A stretch of 64,000 nucleotides of DNA, from assembly GCA_051208035.1 (NCBI GenBank), contig JBPJFZ010000020.1:1-64000 (forward strand), written 5' to 3'. The position numbers and the translations under genes were made by a program. Position 1 is the first letter of the stretch, and every line of letters begins with the position of its first letter. Source of the DNA: JACKOB01 sp024234575 (GTDB lineage Bacteria; Pseudomonadota; Gammaproteobacteria; Pseudomonadales; Oleiphilaceae). This document shows, piece by piece, positions 27,399 to 36,311 of this stretch. Below the pieces are notes generated by a model. The model was given only the letters and a program-made list of their open reading frames with translations, did not search any database and was not told the origin of the DNA.

Positions 27399-28616
27399 AT
27401 GTCAACCCAAAAACTCCGCAGTTTACTGGTAGCTTGTGCTTTGCTTTTCTGCGTCTGCACTGACGATAGCAATGCTGCTCTTGCTGTTGAACACAGCGCC
27501 ACTTATAACAGATCCATACAAAATATTGATGAAGCGGAAAAGGCTCTTGTAGCCCAAGAAGAGGTATACAGTATCATCAACTTACGTTTCTTCGGCACTT
27601 ACGGCGCGATGGATGAATATATTGAGCAGTTACACAAGGAAGTCTGCCTGAAAAAGCCCCCACAGATTCTTAAAACCTATGCGGCCCGCAAAACCTACCC
27701 TTACCGCCAGCGAGCCCTGGCTATTATGACTGAAACGATGAATCGGATTGCGCTGGTGCCACAGGCGGAGAAAAACCACTTAAAAAGAGCCTGGAGTTAC
27801 CGTTACTTTTTAAGAAAATTTGCCGAGCTGGACTGCGTGTTGGCGCAAGCGGATGCCCTGTTAATAACGAAAGACCCCGTCGACCGTTTGCTGGCACAAT
27901 ACCTCTTCGACACGATTGATGGCTTTCGTCATGCTGATGAGTCCTTGCGCCGCTTGCAGGCTGAAGCTCAGGCAACCGCAAAACAACAGGGAGCTATCAC
28001 ACAATACGATATTAAAAGCTACGATATATTCGACGTAAAGCTGGGCATGAGCATTAACGATGCACTGGCTATTCGACCACAACTGGTCATGACCGAAGAC
28101 AACCGCCACAACCAGACTATGTATGCACTAAAGGCTATTTACGAAAAAACCGGGCTAAAAGACAACAATATTAAAATGGAGATTCTATTCGCCAGTGAAG
28201 AATACGGTGCGGGAGCATTTGATCTCGACTACGAGCTGGACACCCAAGGCCTGAACAAAAAGCAGACGGCTATTATCATTGAGAAATTGTTCGAGAAATA
28301 CGGCCTTCCCAACAAGGATCTCACCGATGAAACGCAGGATTTTGACAAGTCGATGCTGCAACAGAGACTGCAGCAAGCGGATAAACACCCCACAGAATTC
28401 TGCTGGGGAGAATGCAGCACCATGGCACGCAGTAAATCACTTGCCCCCGGTCAACGGCTGATTTTCCGATACGAACCTGCTAGACACCGACTATCATTGC
28501 GCCTGTTTGATAACGGCCTCGAACCCGTGCACAACAACCTAGAGCAGCAGTGGCAAGAGTTTAGCGAAGAGTTGTTTAAAGAAAGCGCATCTGATTCAGC
28601 AGAACTGGTTTTTTAA
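27399..28616 (+). CDS. Exported protein of unknown function
   Basis: From the ATG at 27399 the protein has about 405 residues, beginning with a signal peptide (KLRSLLVACALLFCVC); an ATG at 27372 would add nine residues. The Cys at the end of the hydrophobic stretch could be a lipoprotein site, but the lipobox is imperfect. The mature part is helical with several single Cys residues. The region YDIFDVKLGMSINDALAIRPQL looks like a small repeat domain seen in other periplasmic proteins. No family is recognised. Confidence 0.65.
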   Translation: MSTQKLRSLLVACALLFCVCTDDSNAALAVEHSATYNRSIQNIDEAEKALVAQEEVYSIINLRFFGTYGAMDEYIEQLHKEVCLKKPPQILKTYAARKTYPYRQRALAIMTETMNRIALVPQAEKNHLKRAWSYRYFLRKFAELDCVLAQADALLITKDPVDRLLAQYLFDTIDGFRHADESLRRLQAEAQATAKQQGAITQYDIKSYDIFDVKLGMSINDALAIRPQLVMTEDNRHNQTMYALKAIYEKTGLKDNNIKMEILFASEEYGAGAFDLDYELDTQGLNKKQTAIIIEKLFEKYGLPNKDLTDETQDFDKSMLQQRLQQADKHPTEFCWGECSTMARSKSLAPGQRLIFRYEPARHRLSLRLFDNGLEPVHNNLEQQWQEFSEELFKESASDSAELVF

Positions 28617-28635
28617 ATATCCAAGGAACAACCGG

Positions 28636-29142
28636 CTACGGAAACAACTGCACGATGCCACTTTCACCTTTCATATCACCCACCATCCAGATTTGCTCAA
28701 AAGGATGTCGGGCGGGAACTTCAATATGATGCTGCAACGAATGAATCTCGTCTGACGTCCAGGCAGGGTGTGCGTTGCGGATCACCAGCCAGACCCGCTT
28801 GGATTTATAGGTTTTCTGAGATTTATTCGCCAATATGCGATTAAGTGCCCGTAGCAATCGGTCGTGGGTGTTTTCTACCTGTTCCAGGTCAACCAGTTCT
28901 TTTTGCGTTTTAGCATCAAGGCTTCGCCCCAGTATCTGCATGGCTTCTTTTTCTGACCCATAAAGATGTGCCACCTCAATGTCTAGTTTATCTCCATCAA
29001 GGTGACAGGACACATCTGGCTTTATGGGCTGATTATGCCAGATATGCCGAATAGCGTGTCCGGTATCGTTTTCATACCAACGCATAAATAACTTCGCCGC
29101 GTCGTGCTCAAGGGCGATCTTTTCCATTTCACTTGTATTCAT
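28636..29142 (-). CDS. Hypothetical protein with a PD-(D/E)XK-like core
   Basis: This 168-residue protein contains IKPDVSCHLDGDKLDIEVAHL, which fits the order of a PD-(D/E)XK nuclease core (Asp, then Asp-Ile-Glu on the next strand), although the usual Lys is replaced by His or absent. The C-terminal half has VWLVIRNAHPAW, a possible further core strand. It has no signal peptide and no methylase or helicase partner. A non-catalytic or specialised nuclease-like fold is possible; this is inference from pattern only. Confidence 0.6.
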   Translation of the reverse strand: MNTSEMEKIALEHDAAKLFMRWYENDTGHAIRHIWHNQPIKPDVSCHLDGDKLDIEVAHLYGSEKEAMQILGRSLDAKTQKELVDLEQVENTHDRLLRALNRILANKSQKTYKSKRVWLVIRNAHPAWTSDEIHSLQHHIEVPARHPFEQIWMVGDMKGESGIVQLFP

Positions 29143-29354
29143 TGCAATCCCGGTTCGAATACTTCGCTAAACAATAAACCATCCAGCTCGTATTTATAAC
29201 TCAGATATCACAACTATAACGAGATCAAAGGCGCTCAGACAATAAGCAAATGCGACTAAAATTCCATACACGCAAATCCATTTCTCTGGCCAGGCCGTAG
29301 TTAACTATACTGTTTGAACAATCCACACAGATAAGAATAATCCGGAGCCCTGCT

Positions 29355-30110
29355 ATGTATAAATTTCTTGTTCTTAGCCTAACGCTATCTTTCGCGGTGG
29401 TGACTCACGCGGCCACGGGTGAGCCAGTCACCTATACACTCAATGGCAATCATTACGAAGGTTATTATGTGTCGCCCTCTGCCAATGCGCCTCTGGTGTT
29501 GCTCATTCATGACTGGGATGGGCTGACAGACTATGAAGTGAAGCGGGCGCACATGCTGGCTGACCTAGGTTATGCAGTGTTTGCCGTCGATATGTTTGGT
29601 GCAGGTATTCGGCCCACAGAAGTTGTCGATAAAAAACAGCATACGGGAGAGCTTTATACCGACAGGACAAAAATGCGCGCCCTGATCAGTGCCGCACTGG
29701 ATACAGCCAAAAGCAAAGGGGCTAATACCAATAACGCTATCGCCGCTGGCTATTGTTTTGGTGGCGCCGTCGTACTAGAGGCCGCTCGTAATGAGTCTTC
29801 ATTGGGTGAATACGATCTGAAAGGCTTCGCAACATTTCACGGGGGTCTGCAAACACCTGATGGGCAAAGCTATGCCGCAACCGATGCAAGCATCATCGTT
29901 TTTCATGGGTCTGCTGACAGTGCGATTCCCATGTCACAATTTGCCGATCTGACAAATGAGCTGGAAAAAGCCGGTATCAAGCATGAAATGATCAGTTACG
30001 GTGGTGCGCCACACGCATTTACTGTTTTTGGGGGCGAACGATATCGAGAGGATGCCGACAAGAAATCCTGGGCTAGATTTACAGAGTATCTTGAGGCGAC
30101 TTTTAAATAG
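29355..30110 (+). CDS. Exported dienelactone hydrolase family protein
   Basis: This 251-residue alpha/beta hydrolase has a signal peptide ending near THAAT. The triad fits dienelactone hydrolases: nucleophile Cys134 in AAGYCFGGAV, Asp188 in FHGSADSAIP and His220 in GGAPHAFTVFG. LLIHDWDGLTDYEVKRA forms the oxyanion region. Natural substrates of periplasmic members are unknown. It is followed by a REP-like stem-loop that could end its transcript. Confidence 0.88.
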   Translation: MYKFLVLSLTLSFAVVTHAATGEPVTYTLNGNHYEGYYVSPSANAPLVLLIHDWDGLTDYEVKRAHMLADLGYAVFAVDMFGAGIRPTEVVDKKQHTGELYTDRTKMRALISAALDTAKSKGANTNNAIAAGYCFGGAVVLEAARNESSLGEYDLKGFATFHGGLQTPDGQSYAATDASIIVFHGSADSAIPMSQFADLTNELEKAGIKHEMISYGGAPHAFTVFGGERYREDADKKSWARFTEYLEATFK

Positions 30111-30136
30111 CGCGGGCGAGAGTGCCTGGCAATCTT

Positions 30137-30200
30137 GTGGGTGCCTGTCCTAAACGAATACCTCCCAGAACGAATACCTCAACATCCTGAGGTGTTCGTT
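30137..30200 (+). repeat. REP-like element, copy 3, with stem-loop
   Basis: GTGGGTGCCTGTCCT (30137-30151) shares GGGTGCCTGTCC with the copies at 3252 and 4947. It is followed by ACGAATACCTC at 30154-30164, repeated at 30170-30180, and an inverted copy GAGGTGTTCGTT at 30189-30200. This gives a 12-bp stem (one G-T pair) with an 8-base loop. The layout of conserved head plus hairpin is typical of REP/RAYT-mobilised elements. Confidence 0.65.
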
Positions 30201-30327
30201 TAACTTATCAGATAGCTAAAACCCCTCTCTTACGATGATTTAATTATCCCCTCATTAACATTCCGGACGACTTCGACTACATTCATTGCTACAGCCGCCC
30301 ACATCAATGGATCGTTCAGGAGCACCG

Positions 30328-31773
30328 ATGAATCGTACAATGAGAATCAATCTTGCCAGTATTGCATTAAGCCCGCTGCTGTTGGCCACAACAAACACAT
30401 CTTGGGCAACCAATGTAACAATTTACAAAGATTTCGCTGTCGTACAGGATACCCTTGAGCTCACATTGCAAAGCGGCAGCAATGAGGTTACGCATTACGA
30501 TATTACCCGCCAGCTTGAGCCTTCTTCGGTGATCCTGAGCGCCCAGGACCCAAATATTACACTGATCATCAATGAACAAAACTACCTTGCGACCCCGCTG
30601 GATCAAGCCCGACTGTTGGAAATGTACGAAGGGCAGGAGATCGAATTTAAGGTGCGTTTTAATGATCATGATTCCGTGCAAAAAGGCACGATCCTTCGCG
30701 CAGGCAAACCCGGAGCGGCTCATACCAGTGCTCAGGAAGTGATGATAGAAATGGATGGCCAGCTAAGATTTGGCTTGCCCGGCACGCCTGTTTTTCCAGC
30801 GCTGGTAGATCATAGTTTGCTCAAGCCACAGCTGTCCTGGAAGCTAAGTGCCAGTCAGGCAGGAGAAATGCCCGTTAATCTTAGTTACCTCACCCAGGGT
30901 TTCGGCTGGAACGCGGCATATAATTTCGTGCAGACTTCTGACAATACACTCACCGCCGCTGGCTGGCTTACCATCGAAAACACCTCTGGCAAAGACTTTA
31001 GTAAAAGTCAGCTGAAACTGGTAGCAGGGGACGTGAACAAGATAAACCCTGCCCCTGAGGCCTATAACAGGCGCGTCGCCAAAGTCATGATGGCAGATTC
31101 TGTGGACAGCGGCGTAACCGAAAAAGCAGTTGATGAATTTCATCTGTATACGGTGCCAGGTGAGTTAGACCTGCGCACCGGCGAGACAAAACAAGTGCAG
31201 TTTCTTGCCGGTCAGGGTATTCGCTATCATACCGACTACGTTTACGATGGTGCCCGCCTGCCTTATGGCTACGATGCAGAGTACGTCAGGACCCAGCGAG
31301 ATTTTGGCGCACAAAGTAAAACAGACGTCGAAATATTTAAAGTTGTTGAAAATAAAGCAGAAAATGGTCTTGGCAAGCCACTACCTGAAGGCACCATTCG
31401 CTTCTACGACCGGGATACCGATGGTGCCCTGATCTTTGTTGGCGAAAACCGAATTGCCCACACGCCCAAAGATGAAACACTGCGCATATTTACTGGCAAT
31501 GCCTTTGATCTAAAAGGCGAACGCAAGCAAACCGATTTTTCGGTAAATAACTCGAGCCGCAGCGCCTCGGAAACCATCGAAATAACCCTGAAAAACCGAA
31601 AAGACAGCGACGCTACCTTTAAGGTTGTCGAGCATTTGTATCGTGGCCCTAATCATCAAATCACCAGCCAGGAAAATTGGACCGAAGACGATGCCACGAC
31701 GATGCACCTGAATGTTCTTGTTCCGGCAAACTCAGAAAAAACCATCACCTATTCTGTTAACTATCGCTGGTAA
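30328..31773 (+). CDS. Exported DUF4139-like protein
   Basis: This 481-residue protein starts at the ATG preceded by AGGAG (30318-30322). It has a signal peptide ending near TSWAT, a beta-rich N-terminal domain and the DUF4139-type region around VNLSYLTQGFGWNAAYN. The C-terminal part (ETIEITLKNRKDSDATFKVVEHLYRG...WTEDDATTMHLNVLVPANSEKTITYSVNYRW) is typical of this periplasmic or cell-surface family, whose function is unknown. The GNAT gene follows after 26 bases. Confidence 0.82.
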   Translation: MNRTMRINLASIALSPLLLATTNTSWATNVTIYKDFAVVQDTLELTLQSGSNEVTHYDITRQLEPSSVILSAQDPNITLIINEQNYLATPLDQARLLEMYEGQEIEFKVRFNDHDSVQKGTILRAGKPGAAHTSAQEVMIEMDGQLRFGLPGTPVFPALVDHSLLKPQLSWKLSASQAGEMPVNLSYLTQGFGWNAAYNFVQTSDNTLTAAGWLTIENTSGKDFSKSQLKLVAGDVNKINPAPEAYNRRVAKVMMADSVDSGVTEKAVDEFHLYTVPGELDLRTGETKQVQFLAGQGIRYHTDYVYDGARLPYGYDAEYVRTQRDFGAQSKTDVEIFKVVENKAENGLGKPLPEGTIRFYDRDTDGALIFVGENRIAHTPKDETLRIFTGNAFDLKGERKQTDFSVNNSSRSASETIEITLKNRKDSDATFKVVEHLYRGPNHQITSQENWTEDDATTMHLNVLVPANSEKTITYSVNYRW

Positions 31774-31799
31774 CACCCAAAGAGGCTAAAGCGACAACC

Positions 31800-32300
31800 A
31801 TGAATATCACTATCACCCCAGGCAGTGAGGCCGATCTGCCTGACATAACCGCTATTTATAACGAATACATTCGTGAGACAACCATTACGTTTGATACCCA
31901 TGACTGGTCGACAGCACAACGCGCCGAATGGTTTAAACAGTTTACCGCCGACAGCACACCTTATCGCCTTGTGGTTGCCAAAGACGGCGCAGAGGTAATC
32001 GGCTTTGCCTACAATGGCAAGTTTCGCGAGAAACTCGCCTATAGCACCTCGTCAGAAATTACTATCTACCTCAAACGCGACCAGCAACGAAGAGGCCTGG
32101 GTAGCAAACTGTACGAAACACTATTAGAAATGATCAGACAAACACCATTGCACCGTCTGTACGCCGCCATTACCTTGCCCAATGATGCATCAATTGCCTT
32201 GCACAAAAAGTTTGGATTTCAGCAGGTTGGGTTGATGGATGAAGCCGGCTACAAACACGATGCTTATCGCTCTGTCGCACTATTGGAGAAAAAGCTTTAA
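31800..32300 (+). CDS. GNAT N-acetyltransferase (phosphinothricin acetyltransferase-like)
   Basis: This 166-residue acetyltransferase has the acetyl-CoA loop QQRRGLGSKLYETLLE and the C-terminal HKKFGFQQVGLMDEAGYKH typical of the PAT/YncA group. Members acetylate small amines such as phosphinothricin or methionine sulfone. The true substrate cannot be read from sequence. It probably shares a transcript with the DUF4139-like gene. Confidence 0.88.
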   Translation: MNITITPGSEADLPDITAIYNEYIRETTITFDTHDWSTAQRAEWFKQFTADSTPYRLVVAKDGAEVIGFAYNGKFREKLAYSTSSEITIYLKRDQQRRGLGSKLYETLLEMIRQTPLHRLYAAITLPNDASIALHKKFGFQQVGLMDEAGYKHDAYRSVALLEKKL

Positions 32301-32338
32301 CTGCATACCTTTGCCGACAAGAATCAACTGATAACCGT

Positions 32339-32355
32339 TGGGGCCAAGCGCCCCA
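32339..32355. terminator. Hairpin between convergent genes
   Basis: TGGGGC and GCCCCA (32339-32344, 32350-32355) form a perfect 6-bp stem with a 5-base loop between the GNAT and tag genes. No T-tract follows, so it is a weak or Rho-assisted terminator at best. Confidence 0.4.
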
Positions 32356-32360
32356 CTTGC

Positions 32361-32960
32361 TTATAAAGAAAACGCAAGACCCTTCTGCTGACAAGGCTCA
32401 TAGCAGTGACAGGTCACCACATGATCATTCACCATGCCGGTAGCCTGCATAAATGCGTAACAAATCGTGCTACCAACAAAATTAAAGCCACGCTTTTTTA
32501 ATGCTTTTGACATCGCGTCAGATTGCACCGAATTTGCCGGAATCTGACTGTGATCCTGCCACTGATTCTGCACTGGCGAAAAGTCTACAAACCCCCACAA
32601 AAACTCGTTAAACGAGAGACCTGCATCTTTCATAGCCAGATAACTGCGGGCATTACGAATGATGGAATGGATTTTTAATCGGTTGCGCACAATGCCGGGA
32701 TTATGCATCAAGCCCGCAATATACTCTTCATCGAAGCGGGCGATCTGCTCTGGATCAAAATCCGCATACGCGGCCTCGTAAGTGGTTTGCTTGCGCAAGA
32801 TGGTGATCCAGCTTAGGCCGGCCTGCTGGCCATCGAGGCACAGCTTCTTAAACAGATCCTGCTCACAACTTACCGGCCGCCCCCAAACGGTATCATGATA
32901 GTGCTGATAGTCCGCATCATTGCCACACCAGGTACAGCGATTAAGTAACGTGTCGCTCAT
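32361..32960 (-). CDS. tag: DNA-3-methyladenine glycosylase I
   Basis: This 199-residue glycosylase removes 3-methyladenine from DNA. It begins with the zinc-binding CTWCGN motif, continues with YHDTVWGRPV and LCLDGQQAGLSWITILRKQ, and ends with a His/Cys zinc segment HVVTCHCY. Length is normal for Tag. It follows the SIMPL gene by eight bases, so the two are co-transcribed. Confidence 0.95.
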   Translation of the reverse strand: MSDTLLNRCTWCGNDADYQHYHDTVWGRPVSCEQDLFKKLCLDGQQAGLSWITILRKQTTYEAAYADFDPEQIARFDEEYIAGLMHNPGIVRNRLKIHSIIRNARSYLAMKDAGLSFNEFLWGFVDFSPVQNQWQDHSQIPANSVQSDAMSKALKKRGFNFVGSTICYAFMQATGMVNDHVVTCHCYEPCQQKGLAFSL

Positions 32961-32968
32961 CTAACACC

Positions 32969-33715
32969 TCAATCCGACAGGTAATATTCAACCGTGGACA
33001 CCACCCGCACTTTTTTGATGTGGGGATTGTTCTTGTCACGGTCTTCAATACTAAACTGGCCTTGCTGTGCAGACTTAATCTTGCCCAGCTGGCTACCAGA
33101 GTCTTGGGCAAATTTATCCGCCACTTCACGCGCTTGTTTTGTTGCTTCTTCAACCATACGCGGCTTGATATCGTTTAACTGGGTAAAGATGTATTCGGTG
33201 GCGGCCTGATAATCATTGCTGGTAAAGACAATACCCTGTTTGCCAAGTTCTGCCATTTCATTCATGGTTTTGCGCACGGCATCAACATTAACAGAATAAA
33301 CGGTAACGGTCTGTGTGGCAGTATAACGGTATTCTACAGCACCACCACCGCCCCACTGCTGGGCAAGTTTGTCGGTAATACTAGGCGGAGATTGGGATAT
33401 TTCACTGGCTTCAATACCCCGCGCAAGTAAGAAAGACCGGATCGCTTGGGTATTGCCCGTTAACTCGGTGTAGAGATCCGATAGATTATTACTCGCGCTG
33501 ATAAACTGTATTGGCCAGATCACAATATCAGCCGGATACTCATTCTCTGATAAACCCTTAACGGTCACGGTACGGTCCATCTCTCGATAAGTCACCAGAC
33601 CCGAGGCAAGCTCCCGTCCCAGCAAAAACAAACCGATCACCAAACAGACACCCAAGATAAGCGCGCTATCGCTGAGCCTTTTTGCAGACTTCTCCTGATC
33701 ATCTTTTATCGCCAT
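32969..33715 (-). CDS. SIMPL-domain (DUF541) membrane-anchored protein
   Basis: The roughly 248-residue protein has one N-terminal transmembrane segment (ALILGVCLVIGLFLLGRELASG) followed by a periplasmic SIMPL domain (RTVTVKGLSENEYPADIVIWPI; REVADKFAQDSGSQLGKI). Such domains are implicated in envelope or oxidative stress, with no defined activity. The ATG at 33715 overlaps the upstream stop by one base and has GGAGAAGG ahead of it. Confidence 0.88.
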   Translation of the reverse strand: MAIKDDQEKSAKRLSDSALILGVCLVIGLFLLGRELASGLVTYREMDRTVTVKGLSENEYPADIVIWPIQFISASNNLSDLYTELTGNTQAIRSFLLARGIEASEISQSPPSITDKLAQQWGGGGAVEYRYTATQTVTVYSVNVDAVRKTMNEMAELGKQGIVFTSNDYQAATEYIFTQLNDIKPRMVEEATKQAREVADKFAQDSGSQLGKIKSAQQGQFSIEDRDKNNPHIKKVRVVSTVEYYLSD

Positions 33716-33918
33716 CACCTTCTCCCATATTTCTTATTTTCAGGAAGGCTTACTAAAACGATTTTACCTTTGGGAGTCAATGAAAATGTCAGATCAAGCC
33801 ATTCAATCCTTTTCGCGCCACTGATGCGAATGGGAAATTTATCAATCAGTTGCTGATGTTGATCACATAACGCACAGAACGCACTGCTCAAAATTGGCTT
33901 AATCATCAATTCGTTCAT
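33715..33918 (-). CDS. Small hypothetical protein
   Basis: This 67-residue reading frame of unknown function ends exactly at the SIMPL start (TGATG), which suggests translational coupling. It contains two Cys (FCALC), possibly a metal site. A short AGG precedes the ATG. No family is recognised; evidence for expression is positional only. Confidence 0.45.
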   Translation of the reverse strand: MNELMIKPILSSAFCALCDQHQQLIDKFPIRISGAKRIEWLDLTFSLTPKGKIVLVSLPENKKYGRR

Positions 33919-33997
33919 GCTTGCCTGTCATCAACTTGTTTCAATAGACAAAGCAGCCAGCGGTGAACAACGGATTAATCAAATAAGGAAATACGCT

Positions 33998-35083
33998 ATG
34001 TCCTCAATAATCGCCCCCTTTCTATCTCTGATGGTCGACAAAAAAGCTTCTGATCTTTATATCAGTGTAGATGCTCAGCCATGTATAAAAATCGAGGGTA
34101 AAATCGTTCCGGTTCGGGAACGCAGGCTGGATGAGTGCGAAGTGCCACAGTTGGTGCACTCTGTATTGAATGACGAAGAAGTTGAACGTTTCGAGCGAGA
34201 GCGTGAGTTGGACCTTTCTTTTTCTTTAGAGAAAATTGGCCGGTTTCGTATCAATGTTTATCACCAGCGTGGGTTTCCTGCGATGGTGATACGACATGTT
34301 AAAGATCAGGTACCGTCCATTGAAGAGCTGGCACTTCCAGCCGTTTTTAAAGATCTTGCCATGGAGCAATCCGGTCTCATTCTCTTGGCTGGTAGCACCG
34401 GTTCTGGAAAGTCGACGACGATGGCGTCGCTTATCGAGCATCGAAACCAGACAGATCGCTGCCATATCCTGACCATCGAGGACCCGATTGAATATTGGCA
34501 TCGCAACCACAAATGTATTATCGATCAGCGGGAAGTAGGACTGGATACTCACTCCTACGAATCAGCATTAAAACATGCACTTCGCGAAGACCCTGACATT
34601 ATTATGATCGGTGAAACAAGAGATTATGAAACCTTGCGCCAGGTGGTGTCCTATGCAGATTCAGGGCACCTGTGCCTGACCTCACTGCACGCCCATTCTG
34701 CCCAGCAAGTGATTCATCGAATGATCAATTTTTATCCCGAAAAAGCGACCAAGGAACTGCTAACGCACCTTGCCACCAACCTGAAAGCGATCGTTTGCCA
34801 GCGCCTTGTGCAGGGTGAAAACGGGAAACGCGAACTGGCAATAGAGCTGATGCTTAATACACCGTACATTGCCGACCTGATTCTGGCCAACAAGATTGAC
34901 CAGATTCCTCAGGCGATGGAAAAAGGCTTTGATAGTGGTTGCCTTACCTTTGATCGCTCACTGCGGCATTTATTCGAGCAAGGGAGAATATCTGAAGAAA
35001 CAGCACTCAATCATGCATCATCGAAGACAAATATGAAAATTGAGCTGCGAAAGCGCGCACCACAAGGCAAGAGGGTCGCGTAA
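33998..35083 (+). CDS. pilU: PilT/PilU-type pilus retraction ATPase (closest to PilU)
   Basis: This 361-residue hexameric ATPase subunit has N-terminal PAS-like residues (SLMVDKKASDLYISV), Walker A GSTGSGKST (132-140), the Walker B region DPDIIMIGE (198-206) and the His box GHLCLTSLHAHSA. The C-terminal pattern (TFDRSLRHLFEQGRISEETALNHA) and HKCIIDQREVGLDT match PilU more than PilT. It would power type IV pilus retraction. The ATG at 33998 follows AAGGAA; the longer frame to 33917 is not supported. No pilT or other pilus gene is adjacent, which is unusual for pilU. Confidence 0.85.
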   Translation: MSSIIAPFLSLMVDKKASDLYISVDAQPCIKIEGKIVPVRERRLDECEVPQLVHSVLNDEEVERFERERELDLSFSLEKIGRFRINVYHQRGFPAMVIRHVKDQVPSIEELALPAVFKDLAMEQSGLILLAGSTGSGKSTTMASLIEHRNQTDRCHILTIEDPIEYWHRNHKCIIDQREVGLDTHSYESALKHALREDPDIIMIGETRDYETLRQVVSYADSGHLCLTSLHAHSAQQVIHRMINFYPEKATKELLTHLATNLKAIVCQRLVQGENGKRELAIELMLNTPYIADLILANKIDQIPQAMEKGFDSGCLTFDRSLRHLFEQGRISEETALNHASSKTNMKIELRKRAPQGKRVA

Positions 35084-35189
35084 AGCCAGAGTCCAACAGA
35101 GCGCATCGCATCGCATGCGCTCAACACTCCACCCTGCTCTCCTCAATAAAACAGCCAAGCCTTACGCGATTTCTATCAACGAGGTTAAA

Positions 35190-35216
35190 AAAGAAATAAC
35201 ACAGGGTTATTTCTTT
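35190..35216. terminator. AT-rich palindromic hairpin
   Basis: AAAGAAATAAC and GTTATTTCTTT form a perfect 11-bp stem with the loop ACAGG, about 100 bases after pilU. The T tract is inside the stem and AAAT follows, so termination is plausible but not certain. Confidence 0.5.
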
Positions 35217-35323
35217 AAATGGAGAAATCCATTTGTGCATAGACCGAAAAGAATCTAGTAGACTACGCACCAGGGAGCACCGGGATAAGCCAGAACAGCC
35301 TCTGGCTTCACAACTATTTTATA

Positions 35324-36199
35324 ATGATCACATCAGCAGAAATAACAGACACTTACCTTTTACCAATCAGCAACGAACGGCAGGATACCTTTCATGCGTC
35401 TCTAATCGGCGTGTTGGTATTTAGCGCGGTCATTCACTTGCTAGCGGGTGTTGTCTATATCGCGCTGCTTGCGGCACCAGAAACAAAAATCCCAACTGAG
35501 AGCGTTGTGCACCATGTCACCCTGCTCCCCCCCCAGGTTAATCCAGAACCACCGCAGACTCAGAAGAGTGCTCAAGATAAGAAAGGGCCAGAAACAGCAG
35601 ATACAGCAGATACAGCAGATACAACAAACGAAAAAAAAGTAGCCAAGAAAGCAACAAAGGAACAAATCAACAACGCCTCCCCTATAGAAACACTGCCCTA
35701 TATCAAAGAGTTAGAGGCCGCAAAACCGAGTAAAGATACGGTTGCTTCCAACGCACAAGAAGCCGATAAACAGCCTGCTAAAAACAATACAGAACCACCA
35801 TCTGCAAAAGGTAAAACCGCATCGGCAGATAAAACCTCCCCCAATAATGGGGTGGTAAATTACGGGAAGAACACTCCTAAGAATGAACCAGACATCTCTC
35901 AAGAAGAAAAAGAACGTATCGTGCAGGCCATTACCCAGTGCCTGAATGATAATTTTGCAAGAATATTGTCACTTTGGGTGAAGCCAGGAACATTCAACAA
36001 ACGCTTAAGTGGTGTGATTAAAATAACGCTTGATGACAGTGGCAATATTATCGAAACCCGAATTAGTACTTCCAGTGGCAGCCTTCCCCTTGACCTTTCA
36101 GTGGTTGAAGCCATTCAAAGAGCAAAACGTTTCTCACTGCCGTCTACCGGGCAACTACCTCGCAACTTAAATTTCGATTTCGACTCTGATATGCGTTAG
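35324..36199 (+). CDS. TonB/TolA-like envelope protein
   Basis: This 291-residue protein has an N-terminal membrane anchor (residues about 27-50) and a long Lys-, Glu-, Pro- and Thr-rich periplasmic stretch including the repeat ADTADTADT. The C-terminal domain (RLSGVIKITLDDSGNIIETRISTSSGSLPLD) is of the TonB/TolA type. Such proteins transmit inner-membrane energy to the outer membrane. No ExbB/ExbD or TolQ/R is adjacent, so its energy partner would be encoded elsewhere. The ribosome site is weak. Confidence 0.75.
   Translation: MITSAEITDTYLLPISNERQDTFHASLIGVLVFSAVIHLLAGVVYIALLAAPETKIPTESVVHHVTLLPPQVNPEPPQTQKSAQDKKGPETADTADTADTTNEKKVAKKATKEQINNASPIETLPYIKELEAAKPSKDTVASNAQEADKQPAKNNTEPPSAKGKTASADKTSPNNGVVNYGKNTPKNEPDISQEEKERIVQAITQCLNDNFARILSLWVKPGTFNKRLSGVIKITLDDSGNIIETRISTSSGSLPLDLSVVEAIQRAKRFSLPSTGQLPRNLNFDFDSDMR
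35594..35629 (+). repeat. In-frame 9-bp tandem repeat
   Basis: ACAGCAGAT is repeated three times exactly (35594-35620) and once with changes (35621-35629), within the linker of the TonB/TolA-like gene. A run of eight A follows at about 35631-35638. The 9-bp unit keeps the frame, whereas slippage in the A run would break it. Confidence 0.8.
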
Positions 36200-36251
36200 C
36201 TTGCAAAGAACACATTGCACTATGATAAGTGCTAAAACCAACAAATGAGAG

Positions 36252-36282
36252 AAAAAAATCCCCGCTAGAATCTTAGCAGGGA
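36252..36282 (-). terminator. Rho-independent terminator of the DUF6160-type gene
   Basis: On the minus strand, CCCTGCTA and TAGCGGGG pair (one mismatch) around AGATTC, followed by seven T. It lies 30 bases after the stop at 36312. Confidence 0.85.
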
Positions 36283-36311
36283 CGAAAATAGACCATAGTG
36301 ACCAAAAAGCG

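Noticed and set aside
30605..31143. Antisense frames within the DUF4139-like gene
   Set aside because: No ribosome sites or motifs; the plus-strand gene covers the whole stretch with a signal peptide and family pattern.
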